From positions 1,984,001 through 2,048,000 of the forward strand of contig NZ_FXXL01000007.1 in the NCBI RefSeq assembly GCF_900184685.1: a DNA stretch of 64,000 nt, written 5' to 3'. Source of the stretch: Butyricimonas sp. Marseille-P3923. GTDB taxonomy: Bacteria > Bacteroidota > Bacteroidia > Bacteroidales > Marinifilaceae. The position numbers and the translations under genes were made by a program. Below the pieces are notes generated by a model. The model saw nothing but the letters and a program-made list of their open reading frames with translations. It had not been told where the DNA came from and made no database searches. Below, in pieces: positions 34,075-41,942 of the stretch. How positions within the stretch are numbered: the first letter of the stretch is position 1; every line of letters begins with the position of its first letter.

Positions 34075-34962
34075 TCATTCTTCTCTTTTCAGCACCACCT
34101 GCAAACCTTTGGCATTTTTCTTCTTGACCTTCACCTTCTGCGGCAAATACCCCTCCTTAACAAACCAAAGTTGCCTACACCGTTTCAAGGGAAACTCAAA
34201 CTCTCCCTTATGCTTGACATAACACACGTGGATTTCTTTTTTACACCGTTTACGATAGATTTCAACCCCCAACAAAGGGATTCCATTCTCATCCACCACA
34301 CGCCCTTCTACCCGAAACGTTCCGTCTGCTTGTAAAGGCGATGCCCCCATGGTAACAACCGCCCCTGTTAAAACATACTTTTTATGGACACGCAAATAAT
34401 TATCTGATTCAATTTCATTCAATGCAATGACTTCAGTATTCAACACAACCCTCAAATCAGAAAACCCACACTTCGGCACCCAAACCTCTTTCGTTTCATA
34501 TCCCACGTATGAAATACATATCGGCAGCCTACCCGACACCCGTAATTCAAAACACCCATCTTTGTCACTACATGTACCCCTCGTTGTCCCCTTTTCCACG
34601 ATATGCGCACTCACCAACGGGTTCCCCACACTATCCGTCACCCGCCCTTTGACAACAATCTCCTCCTCTCCCACACAAACCTCATCCCGCACGCCAAGCA
34701 TCCCCTCACCCGCCACACATGCCGCCCGCGGAAGCCCCATCAATCCCACTGACAAACCCACTAACGAAACCACCTTCCCCGCCAAACGCCTAAGCTCCAA
34801 AGCTCGCATCAAGTAAAGCACCTCCTCCTCGCACTTGGGACAGGTACCCAAACAATCACCTTTATATTGACACTCCGAAACAATATACTCTATGTCATTC
34901 GCCTCCGCTATTTGTTTCCGAATTTCTTTCAAGATCCTACACGTTTGTTTTCCCCGGTTCAT
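34075..34962 (-). CDS. Cys-rich membrane protein with two carboxypeptidase-regulatory-like domains
   Basis: A 295-residue protein of unknown function. Residues 1-58 are a charged, probably cytoplasmic domain (CRILKEIRKQIAEANDIEY) with a knot of Cys at 31, 37, 41 and 44 (SECQYKGDCLGTCPKCEEE), spaced C-x5-C-x3-C-x2-C, fit for a metal or Fe-S site. A single membrane segment (about 61-80) follows. Two extracytoplasmic beta-sandwich modules resemble carboxypeptidase-regulatory domains (about 103-175, VKGRVTDSVGNPLVSAH; 217-290, VEGRVVDENGIPLLGVE). It starts 17 bp after a radical SAM gene, so that enzyme may act on it or serve it. A decayed copy of its 5' end lies beyond that enzyme gene. Confidence 0.8.
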   Translation of the reverse strand: MNRGKQTCRILKEIRKQIAEANDIEYIVSECQYKGDCLGTCPKCEEEVLYLMRALELRRLAGKVVSLVGLSVGLMGLPRAACVAGEGMLGVRDEVCVGEEEIVVKGRVTDSVGNPLVSAHIVEKGTTRGTCSDKDGCFELRVSGRLPICISYVGYETKEVWVPKCGFSDLRVVLNTEVIALNEIESDNYLRVHKKYVLTGAVVTMGASPLQADGTFRVEGRVVDENGIPLLGVEIYRKRCKKEIHVCYVKHKGEFEFPLKRCRQLWFVKEGYLPQKVKVKKKNAKGLQVVLKREE

Positions 34963-34979
34963 GATGTCTATCTATTATA

Positions 34980-35591
34980 TTAGGTAAAAAGGTCAAAATG
35001 TTTTATCCCCATCATCTCCAACTCCCGACAACTCTCCACCCTATCGTTATCGGTATTATAACCGGGGATAAGGGGCACTCGCACGAGCATGTCATTCGCC
35101 CTTCCCCGCTCCACCAGCAAACGGAGGTTACACACCACCGCCTCATTGTTTCTCCCCGTGTACCGCTTGTAAATGGCGGGATTCATATCCTTAATATCAA
35201 CAATGAAACGATCGACAACCGGTAGCAATTGTTCGACATGTTCTCGCTCCACGTTCAACGAAGTCTCCAACGACAACAACCAATCTTTCCCGCAAACCTT
35301 CCGAAATTGCCGGATAAATTCACTCTGCAAACACGGCTCCCCTCCCCCGAAAGTCACCCCTCCGCCAGTTGCTAAAAAATAAAGCGTATCCACCTTCACC
35401 TCGTCATATAACGCATTACAATCGTACCGTTTCCATCGCCTTCCCTTATCCCGAGATTGCGGATTCAAACAATACCGACAACGCAACGGGCAACCATGAA
35501 ACGCCACCAACGTGGAAACCCCTTCCCCATCCGTCTGCAAGCGGTGGCGTTCAATCCCTATAACTTTTGGTGCCAATCCCGAATTATCCAT
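34980..35591 (-). CDS. Radical SAM protein, activating-enzyme-like
   Basis: A 203-residue radical SAM enzyme. The Fe-S motif is C-x3-C-x2-C at Cys34, 38 and 41 (FHGCPLRCRYCLNPQ); GGGVTFGGGEPCLQ follows as the SAM-binding motif. RFIVDIKDMNPAIYKRYTGR and LVRVPLIPGYNTD match glycyl-radical-enzyme activases, but it is shorter than those (about 245-300) and lacks the extra ferredoxin insert, since no other Cys cluster is seen. No glycyl radical enzyme is nearby. Its partner is presumably the Cys-rich membrane protein just downstream; the reaction is unknown. Confidence 0.85.
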   Translation of the reverse strand: MDNSGLAPKVIGIERHRLQTDGEGVSTLVAFHGCPLRCRYCLNPQSRDKGRRWKRYDCNALYDEVKVDTLYFLATGGGVTFGGGEPCLQSEFIRQFRKVCGKDWLLSLETSLNVEREHVEQLLPVVDRFIVDIKDMNPAIYKRYTGRNNEAVVCNLRLLVERGRANDMLVRVPLIPGYNTDNDRVESCRELEMMGIKHFDLFT

Positions 35592-35622
35592 CCGTTATCA
35601 TATTTTATTTCTTCATTCACAT

Positions 35623-35733
35623 AAGTACCCAAGCAATCACCTTTATACTAGCACCTCGAAATGATATACTCACCGCTATTTGTTTCCAAATCTCTTTCAA
35701 GATTCTACACGTCTGTTTCCCCTGACTCACCAT
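35623..35733 (-). pseudogene. Decayed copy of the 5' end of the Cys-rich membrane protein gene
   Basis: From ATG at 35733 the minus strand encodes GKQTCRILKEIWKQIA, nearly identical to residues 4-19 of the Cys-rich protein (GKQTCRILKEIRKQIA). A deletion of about 10 bases then shifts the frame; the nucleotides continue to match (TATAAAGGTGATTG-like words) until the second Cys region, then stop. The frameshifted frame ends after about 38 codons. The live gene lies on the other side of the radical SAM gene, so the locus once held two copies or was rearranged between them. Confidence 0.78.
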
Positions 35734-36070
35734 AAACATCTTCGTTAATCATGTAATCCTCCCAAATTTAAGAAAATCTACTAAAAAAACCAAGCAAACA
35801 AAAAAGAAAATAAATCATCCATGCTTCTCGTCCAGTTTTCCTCGTAAACGGAAGGAAGTCGTGATATGATAAAGATTCACCCGAGTAACTCCAGCACTAT
35901 ACCAATCGTATTCCAATGGACGTATCCGGTGTTAGTCAAATGGTGCTCGGGAGTATCTCTGGAGTTATAGCCCGTTCTCTTCCTATTCTCACCTTCTTTT
36001 CTTCCCGTTCTCAACGAAAAACATACCTGATTCCATACCAGCTATAATTGCAAGATTCAATTTAAATCCT
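35734..36070. other. Intergenic region with no assigned feature
   Basis: About 340 bp. I see no gene, RNA or convincing hairpin. It holds a run of C-rich and T-rich words (CTCTTCCTATTCTCACCTTC), and a -33 word near its end belongs to the next gene's promoter. Confidence 0.4.
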
Positions 36071-36078
36071 TAATTTTG
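36048..36078 (+). promoter_or_regulatory. Promoter for the Rpn-type nuclease gene
   Basis: TTG (36048-36050), 20 bp, then TAATTTTG (36071-36078). Transcription would start near 36085, 28 bases before the ATG. Confidence 0.65.
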
Positions 36079-36112
36079 TATTGATTGAACAACAAATAAA
36101 TAACAAGACGCC

Positions 36113-36973
36113 ATGAAATACTTGAACCCCAAAGCAGACTTAACATTCAAACGGGTATTTGGAGAACATCCCGATTTGGTAATGAGTTTACTCAACGCCT
36201 TGCTTCCTCTCGCTCCCGGGGAAGAAATCACGGACATAGAGTATTTGCCGACTGAAATGGTGCCTGACAATCCATGGAAAAAAAACAGTATCGTTGACGT
36301 GAGATGCAAAGACAAGTTGGGAAGGCAATTTATCGTCGAGATGCAAATGATATGGTCGCCGGAATTCAAGTACAGGGTGCTGTTCAACGCCTCGAAAGCC
36401 TACGTGCGACAAATCGGCAACGGGGAAAATTATCACTTGTTACAACCTGTTTATTCACTCAATCTCGTGAACGATATTTTCGAACCGGAGATGAAGGAAT
36501 ATTATCATCATTACAAACTCGTGCATGACAAAGATTCCAACAAAGTGATTAATGGCTTGCAACTCGTGTTCGTGGAACTACCCAAATTTACACCGCACAC
36601 CTATACCGAAAAGAAAATGCAGGCTCTTTGGCTACGATACCTCACGGAAATTGACGAACACACCGTTTTCGTTCCTGAGGATTTATTATCCAACCCAGAG
36701 GTAAACAAAGCTGTCAAAGCTATCGAGGAAGCGGCATTTACTCCCGCACAACTTCTTGGCTATGAAAAATTCTGGGATACCATTAGCACGGAAAAAACAT
36801 TATTTTACAGCGCCGAGCAACAAGGATTAGCTCGAGGTATTAAAAAGGGTATCAAGGAAGGTATTAAAGAAGGTGAACGAAAAGTAGCCCGCAACATGAA
36901 AACACTCGGTATGTCCACGGAATCCATTGCCCAAGTGACCGGGTTGTCTTTGGAAGAAATCGAGGCTTTGTAA
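36113..36973 (+). CDS. Rpn/PD-(D/E)XK nuclease family protein
   Basis: A 286-residue protein of the recombination-promoting nuclease family, once called transposase_31. The nuclease core is near the N-terminus: NPKADLTFKRVFGEHPDLVM, IVDVRCKDKLGRQFIVEMQM, where D and E-x-Q form the expected metal-binding centre. A C-terminal part carries repeated IKKGIKEGIKEGERKVAR, then a short helix-turn-helix-like end (STESIAQVTGLSLEEIEAL). Rpn proteins cut DNA and stimulate RecA-independent recombination. It is a single gene with its own promoter and terminator and no visible terminal repeats. Confidence 0.85.
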   Translation: MKYLNPKADLTFKRVFGEHPDLVMSLLNALLPLAPGEEITDIEYLPTEMVPDNPWKKNSIVDVRCKDKLGRQFIVEMQMIWSPEFKYRVLFNASKAYVRQIGNGENYHLLQPVYSLNLVNDIFEPEMKEYYHHYKLVHDKDSNKVINGLQLVFVELPKFTPHTYTEKKMQALWLRYLTEIDEHTVFVPEDLLSNPEVNKAVKAIEEAAFTPAQLLGYEKFWDTISTEKTLFYSAEQQGLARGIKKGIKEGIKEGERKVARNMKTLGMSTESIAQVTGLSLEEIEAL

Positions 36974-37041
36974 TTTCAAACAAACTTGAAATATTTAATA
37001 CACTCCTTTTTTCTTACCCAGAAGAGAATAAAAAAAGAGTC

Positions 37042-37073
37042 GACCGAAAATTTTACTTTTCGGTCGGTCTTTA
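37042..37073. terminator. Bidirectional terminator
   Basis: A 9-bp perfect stem, GACCGAAAA (37042-37050) with TTTTCGGTC (37057-37065), A-rich upstream and T-rich downstream. It serves the nuclease gene and the end of the uptake operon. Confidence 0.75.
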
Positions 37074-37103
37074 CTTATAGGTTTAATTATACACCTTACA
37101 CGC

Positions 37104-38594
37104 TTAAAACACTTTTATTTTACCCAATGATATAGTATAGAAAGTTTTGTTGTAGGCTTGATCTCTTACAACAAATTTCAAATAACGAACATGCAAGGGA
37201 ACAGGGAGTATAATCATTGTACTTTCTCCTACCGTATTTCCCAAAGTATTCTCTATTACACGAGTTGCATCTTTCCAAGTTTTATTATCCACAGATACCT
37301 TAATCTGGATTTTCTTAGCAATACATTTCTCGTATGCGGAAGAAGGAACCGACAATTTCTGGGTAACCAGTACTCCATTTACGGTTTGAGTTTCTTGCAT
37401 ATCTACAACCATCTCGTAAGTATGAAGTTTAGAATGTATTGACGGTTGCCATCCTCTCGTGGAGCTTTCGTCAAATATAAAATCAATTCCATACTCGTAT
37501 TCTTCATTCGAACAAGAATACGTCCAATTTTGACTACTAAGGAAAGATAAGTCTTCCGGAAGCTTTGGATTAGGCAGATCATGGATAAAAGAATGTTCCC
37601 CAATCGGGAAATAATGCTCGTTATAGCGTTCCACCTTCAATCCATTTACTTTACAAGCGACATCCAGCGCAAACGTACTGATTTCAAGATCGGAAACCTT
37701 ACTCGCATTCTTATTTTTACCCAAGTTGTCTTCACTCAAATAACGATTTTTCCCCAAGACCAACGTTTTCAAATTCGGGAAATTCAATATATCCTCAAAC
37801 GAATTTATATCATAATCTATTTCCAATTCTGTTCGGGCATTCACGAATGCTTCCGTAATTTCCGACTGTCCATATTTTTCCCGGAGCCATTGTTTAAAAT
37901 CGGGTGTATAGGTTCGGTTATCACGTGTCAACTCATAAGGATTGAAAACAATCAAATCCGAACATCCAGTCAATCGCCCACTACGGTTAATCGTTACTTT
38001 TGTTCCCGCATCTATCTCATCCGGAACCAAACAATATTTATTATCGGTAACAAAAACACTATCTAATTCTAAAATCTTACGTTCTCCTCCCGAATAATAA
38101 TTTAAACTAGCTGTTTCGACATCACCTTGCCACTCGCTAAAAACAATCGCCAAATGCTTCCCAACAAAGAAATATTTGTCAAACATTCGAGTGAACGACT
38201 TTATACTCTCGTGGTCAAGCGTATAAGGTCGTTCGCTAGTTAAAGCAGGTAACGAACAATTCCCATCTTTATCCACGCTGCACACGGCAACCTCATAAGT
38301 TGCATTTTCCAAATTCCGTATATTACATTCCGTGGTTCCTTTCTCTAGTAAGGAATCTCTCGTAATCCCATCTAATGTCCAACTGACTTTAACCTTGTCT
38401 ATTGCCGGATCTACATGATTCGTCCACGTTACGATTAATCTTTGCCAACCGGGCTTCACAGATAAATCATTGCACTTTCCCAGATAACGAATCGTACCTT
38501 CCCCGGCATAATCACTATACGTATCTTCCAAACTTTCGCATCCCCCAAAAAATAACAGGGAAACGATAAACCATAAATATCTTTTCAATTTCAT
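37104..38594 (-). CDS. Surface lipoprotein with DUF4998-like and discoidin-like domains
   Basis: A 496-residue lipoprotein (lipobox GGC, Cys19), last gene of the SusC/SusD operon. The N-terminal half resembles DUF4998 (VKPGWQRLIVTWTNHVDPAI and VKVSWTLDGITRDSLLE). The C-terminal about 160 residues look like an F5/8 type C fold (RGWQPSIHSKLHTYEMVVDM; VPLHVRYLKFVVRDQAYNKT). It probably holds a glycan or glycoprotein at the cell surface. Domain names are from recall of family patterns. Confidence 0.72.
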   Translation of the reverse strand: MKLKRYLWFIVSLLFFGGCESLEDTYSDYAGEGTIRYLGKCNDLSVKPGWQRLIVTWTNHVDPAIDKVKVSWTLDGITRDSLLEKGTTECNIRNLENATYEVAVCSVDKDGNCSLPALTSERPYTLDHESIKSFTRMFDKYFFVGKHLAIVFSEWQGDVETASLNYYSGGERKILELDSVFVTDNKYCLVPDEIDAGTKVTINRSGRLTGCSDLIVFNPYELTRDNRTYTPDFKQWLREKYGQSEITEAFVNARTELEIDYDINSFEDILNFPNLKTLVLGKNRYLSEDNLGKNKNASKVSDLEISTFALDVACKVNGLKVERYNEHYFPIGEHSFIHDLPNPKLPEDLSFLSSQNWTYSCSNEEYEYGIDFIFDESSTRGWQPSIHSKLHTYEMVVDMQETQTVNGVLVTQKLSVPSSAYEKCIAKKIQIKVSVDNKTWKDATRVIENTLGNTVGESTMIILPVPLHVRYLKFVVRDQAYNKTFYTISLGKIKVF

Positions 38595-38603
38595 AACACG
38601 ACC

Positions 38604-39950
38604 TTATTTTGCTGTATAAATTTCCAATTCGTGAATAGTTACATGTTTGTTATAATTAGAACCACTCATGGCATTTTCAAAACCTGCGGGATTATAAAAT
38701 ACTTCATTTATCACGAATTTCAAATAACGATATTCACTCCCGGTAGCCGGACAACTTAATTGCATATAACAAGGCTCCGCAAAAGAGAGGGCATCCAAAC
38801 TTAGAATTTGATATTCATAATCCCCATCATTACAACGCTTGCACCATCTTAATTCATTATCAATCTCCCGATCTTGCTCAAAATGCACTATTTCTTCCCA
38901 TGAAGTATCATCCGCCATATCATTGGAGCCGTAAACAGTTACACTACTTGGCAATTTAGATGCATAACAACTCGTCCAAATATCTCCGTATTCAAGATCG
39001 TCATAGTAATCATTAGGCCCATAGGGAAAAGAATTTCGCACAAACAACATAGCATAAAGCCTAAATTCAGCAGGAAGTTTCTGTTCCTTCATATCAATAA
39101 TAAATAACGGTTTACCGAGACAATGCTCTTTCGACAGATAAGTACAGAAATTATCCCATCTATCCCAATCGAAACAGGATTCTCCTTTCAAATCTCCATC
39201 AAACAAGTACGATTTGCCCAATCTATAAACAGGATCTTCTATTGAAAAGTTTTCCGGATCATAAAAATCAAAATCGGCAGGATTCAATTTTTCAATTTGC
39301 AAAGGTTCTACATTTTGCCACACCTTCTCTTTCACCATATATCCACGAAAATCTTCCGTACGCACCACAACATCGTAAGAAGGGCGAACTTGTTGAGGGG
39401 TTATTTGTAAAGAACCGACTCCTTTAGCCAAAACAAAACTATTAATTAATAGCGTGTCCGGCTGTTTACTCACGGGATCTTCTCCAACATAAAACACATG
39501 CGCCATTCCCTTCGACTCTTCTTTTATATCATAGTTGAGATAAATACTACCCCAAGCAGGATAAACTTCCAAATGCTCAAAAAAGGATACAGGTCCTGAA
39601 TCTTTCGTGTCAAAAGTTACATCCACGGGTTCCGACTCCAAATCATCATTATTACAAAGAGTCACTCGGGCTGGTACCCCCTTTTGCGCTTCATTAAAAC
39701 CCAATAACACCAAGGAATCACATGCGTAACTACCGGAGCAAATCATCGCTTTACCGAAAGCATCCTCGTAACGTACACGAATATAAAGAATGTCCCCATT
39801 GGAAGGTAACTTGTAATGCATAATAGCTCCTCCCGGGATAGGAGTAAAAGACAAATTTTCAGCCGGTATCGAGGTTTCAAAATAAGCATCGTCATCCTGA
39901 CAACCGTAAAACGCCCAAAGCGCCAATAATATATACATCAACTTTTTCAT
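38604..39950 (-). CDS. Surface lipoprotein with DUF4959/DUF5000-like domains
   Basis: A 448-residue lipoprotein (lipobox FYGC, Cys17 from the chosen ATG; the TTG nine bases earlier is unlikely). The first part (TPIPGGAIMHYKLPSNGDIL) matches DUF4959; the middle (EVYPAWGSIYLNYDIKEES) fits DUF5126; the C-terminal part is a discoidin-like DUF5000 (EYRYLKFVINEVFYN). It follows susD in the operon, the usual place for surface glycan-binding proteins. It has a neighbour of similar build and no enzyme partner. Confidence 0.75.
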   Translation of the reverse strand: MKKLMYILLALWAFYGCQDDDAYFETSIPAENLSFTPIPGGAIMHYKLPSNGDILYIRVRYEDAFGKAMICSGSYACDSLVLLGFNEAQKGVPARVTLCNNDDLESEPVDVTFDTKDSGPVSFFEHLEVYPAWGSIYLNYDIKEESKGMAHVFYVGEDPVSKQPDTLLINSFVLAKGVGSLQITPQQVRPSYDVVVRTEDFRGYMVKEKVWQNVEPLQIEKLNPADFDFYDPENFSIEDPVYRLGKSYLFDGDLKGESCFDWDRWDNFCTYLSKEHCLGKPLFIIDMKEQKLPAEFRLYAMLFVRNSFPYGPNDYYDDLEYGDIWTSCYASKLPSSVTVYGSNDMADDTSWEEIVHFEQDREIDNELRWCKRCNDGDYEYQILSLDALSFAEPCYMQLSCPATGSEYRYLKFVINEVFYNPAGFENAMSGSNYNKHVTIHELEIYTAK

Positions 39951-39971
39951 ACTTTTCAATCTTTTATCTAT

Positions 39972-41930
39972 TTACCAATTGGGATTTTGCTCGCAACCCG
40001 AAATAAGAATCTCCTCGCTACGAATCGGGAAAAGATAATCTCTCGGGGCTATAAATTGTCTTTTAGACCACACCACCACAGGTCCCTCGAAATTATTATA
40101 GAATTGTCTTTGGGTCTTCCCGGTAACAAGCCACCCGTAAAGTTTCGCGTTCAATTCTTCGGCAGCCGTCAACCAACGACGTAAATTCCAAAAACGCCTG
40201 CCTTCAAAAGCAAACTCCACGTTCCACTCCTGCCTAATAATCTGACGCATACCGAGCTTCGTTCTCACCTTTCCCGGATCCGTAGAGTAATTCTGCCATG
40301 CCTCCTCCACATCAGGAATTCCGGCCCTTTCACGCACCGCATTCAACGGATCATAGACGTGTTCCTTATCGGGAACCTCCAAATACTCGTTCCAAGCCTC
40401 CGCTTTCATCAAATAAAGGTCTGCCAAACGGATAAGCACACAAGCCTCTTCATTAAAGAACGTATTTTTGTAATCTAGATTGCTTTGAGAGGAACGAGAA
40501 CCTTTTTTCATGTAATATCCCGTCAAATTCTGCGCTTGAGAATTGGAAATTCGTGTATATAACGTCCCGAATCGTTCACCTTGATAGGCTCTCACAAGAT
40601 CATTCTCCGCATGAATAGTCTCTCCCCTTTGGAAATAACAGCGATCTGCCGCAACATGTGCATAAAAACGAGGTTCCCTGCGAAGATGTAAACGCAACAC
40701 GCTATCAGCATCAAGCAAAACGACATTATTGTATTTGGTATCTGTCTCTTTTCCTATTTGATAACGGGAAGAATAATCCCATGTACGATCTTCATCTATG
40801 GGCACACCATGCTCGGTGTAATACATCTCAACCATTTTAATACTCGGGGCAATACACCCGATAAGCTCCCCATTATAATCTGGCGTCCCACTTCTGAAAT
40901 AGGGGCGTGTCCACCTTGTCCATGATGTCAGCGCACGATTTTCATACTGAATCATAAAAATGGCTTCACTACTTTCAAAATTCCTCGCTAAAGAAGATTC
41001 CTCTATGTCTAACATAATATCACGTAATCCTCTGTCATCTTCTCCCACTCTGTCCGTCTTACTCGATATAAGTTTCTTACCATTTTCCAAACAAATCATC
41101 AAAGCCGTATCGACAGCCTCCGCTGCCCGTTTCCACTTTTCCCGGTCAGGAGTTTGGTTAAAAAAGTTTTCCCCGTTCTTACTGGTAAAATTCGCCAGAG
41201 CCGGATTGCCGTTAAACAAAGGGGAAGCCGCATAAAACAAAGTCATAGCCTTAAGTGCCGCCGCCGATTCCAAACTGTGATAAGCCCTACGGCTTACTGA
41301 TTTTTGATTCATCGGGGGCAAATCCTTCATCGCTTCATCCAACAAAGTAACGATCTCTTCGACACAAGTATCAAACGGAGCGCGAGATTGTTTCATTTCC
41401 CCGATACCGGCATTTGTGGCAACATTCTTCGGAACCAAGATAATAGGTCCGTACCGACGAAGCAATTCAAAATAATAATGCGCCTTAAGAGCCTTTATTT
41501 CAGCAGACCACAATACTTTCTCTTGTTCTTCCATGTTATATACCCCACCAATCTTCTCCAAAAAAGTGTTACAATAGCGGATTGCATTGTAAGCTGCATC
41601 TTTTCGCCAAATATTCCCGTAAGGATCCGCTGTCATCTGTAAACCATCTCCTATATAAAAACCTGCCCAATTATACACGAATTGCTGCCGAATAAAGTCG
41701 CCGGCAACCACCTCATCTGCCCCGGTGTAAGCCGGGTTAGAAATGATAGAAGTAGTATAAGGCGCCAAGAAGGTATGACAAAATTTAAACCAATTTTCTG
41801 CCTGATCTCGTTTTTCAAAAATAGTTTCAATCGTTTCAATGTCATTATCAGGAACGACATCCAAGTAGTTACACCCGGGAAAAAGTATGGTTAATATCAA
41901 CAATAACGAATAAAAATGCTTCATAATCAT
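39972..41930 (-). CDS. RagB/SusD family surface lipoprotein
   Basis: A 652-residue SusD-type protein (lipobox PGC), which forms a lid over the SusC pore and binds the cargo. The typical SusD ends are present: YNAIRYCNTFLEKIGGVYN early, RLADLYLMKAEAWNEYL in the middle, and VEFAFEGRRFWNLRRWLTA then LFPIRSEEILISGCEQNPNW at the C-terminus. It is larger than average SusD (about 500-600). The stop of SusC precedes it by 12 bp. A second ATG lies two codons in. Confidence 0.92.
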   Translation of the reverse strand: MIMKHFYSLLLILTILFPGCNYLDVVPDNDIETIETIFEKRDQAENWFKFCHTFLAPYTTSIISNPAYTGADEVVAGDFIRQQFVYNWAGFYIGDGLQMTADPYGNIWRKDAAYNAIRYCNTFLEKIGGVYNMEEQEKVLWSAEIKALKAHYYFELLRRYGPIILVPKNVATNAGIGEMKQSRAPFDTCVEEIVTLLDEAMKDLPPMNQKSVSRRAYHSLESAAALKAMTLFYAASPLFNGNPALANFTSKNGENFFNQTPDREKWKRAAEAVDTALMICLENGKKLISSKTDRVGEDDRGLRDIMLDIEESSLARNFESSEAIFMIQYENRALTSWTRWTRPYFRSGTPDYNGELIGCIAPSIKMVEMYYTEHGVPIDEDRTWDYSSRYQIGKETDTKYNNVVLLDADSVLRLHLRREPRFYAHVAADRCYFQRGETIHAENDLVRAYQGERFGTLYTRISNSQAQNLTGYYMKKGSRSSQSNLDYKNTFFNEEACVLIRLADLYLMKAEAWNEYLEVPDKEHVYDPLNAVRERAGIPDVEEAWQNYSTDPGKVRTKLGMRQIIRQEWNVEFAFEGRRFWNLRRWLTAAEELNAKLYGWLVTGKTQRQFYNNFEGPVVVWSKRQFIAPRDYLFPIRSEEILISGCEQNPNW

Positions 41931-41942
41931 CGTGCATTAAAA

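Noticed and set aside
36113-36973. Insertion sequence around the Rpn-type gene
   Set aside because: No terminal inverted repeats or target duplications; it has its own promoter and terminator like an ordinary gene.
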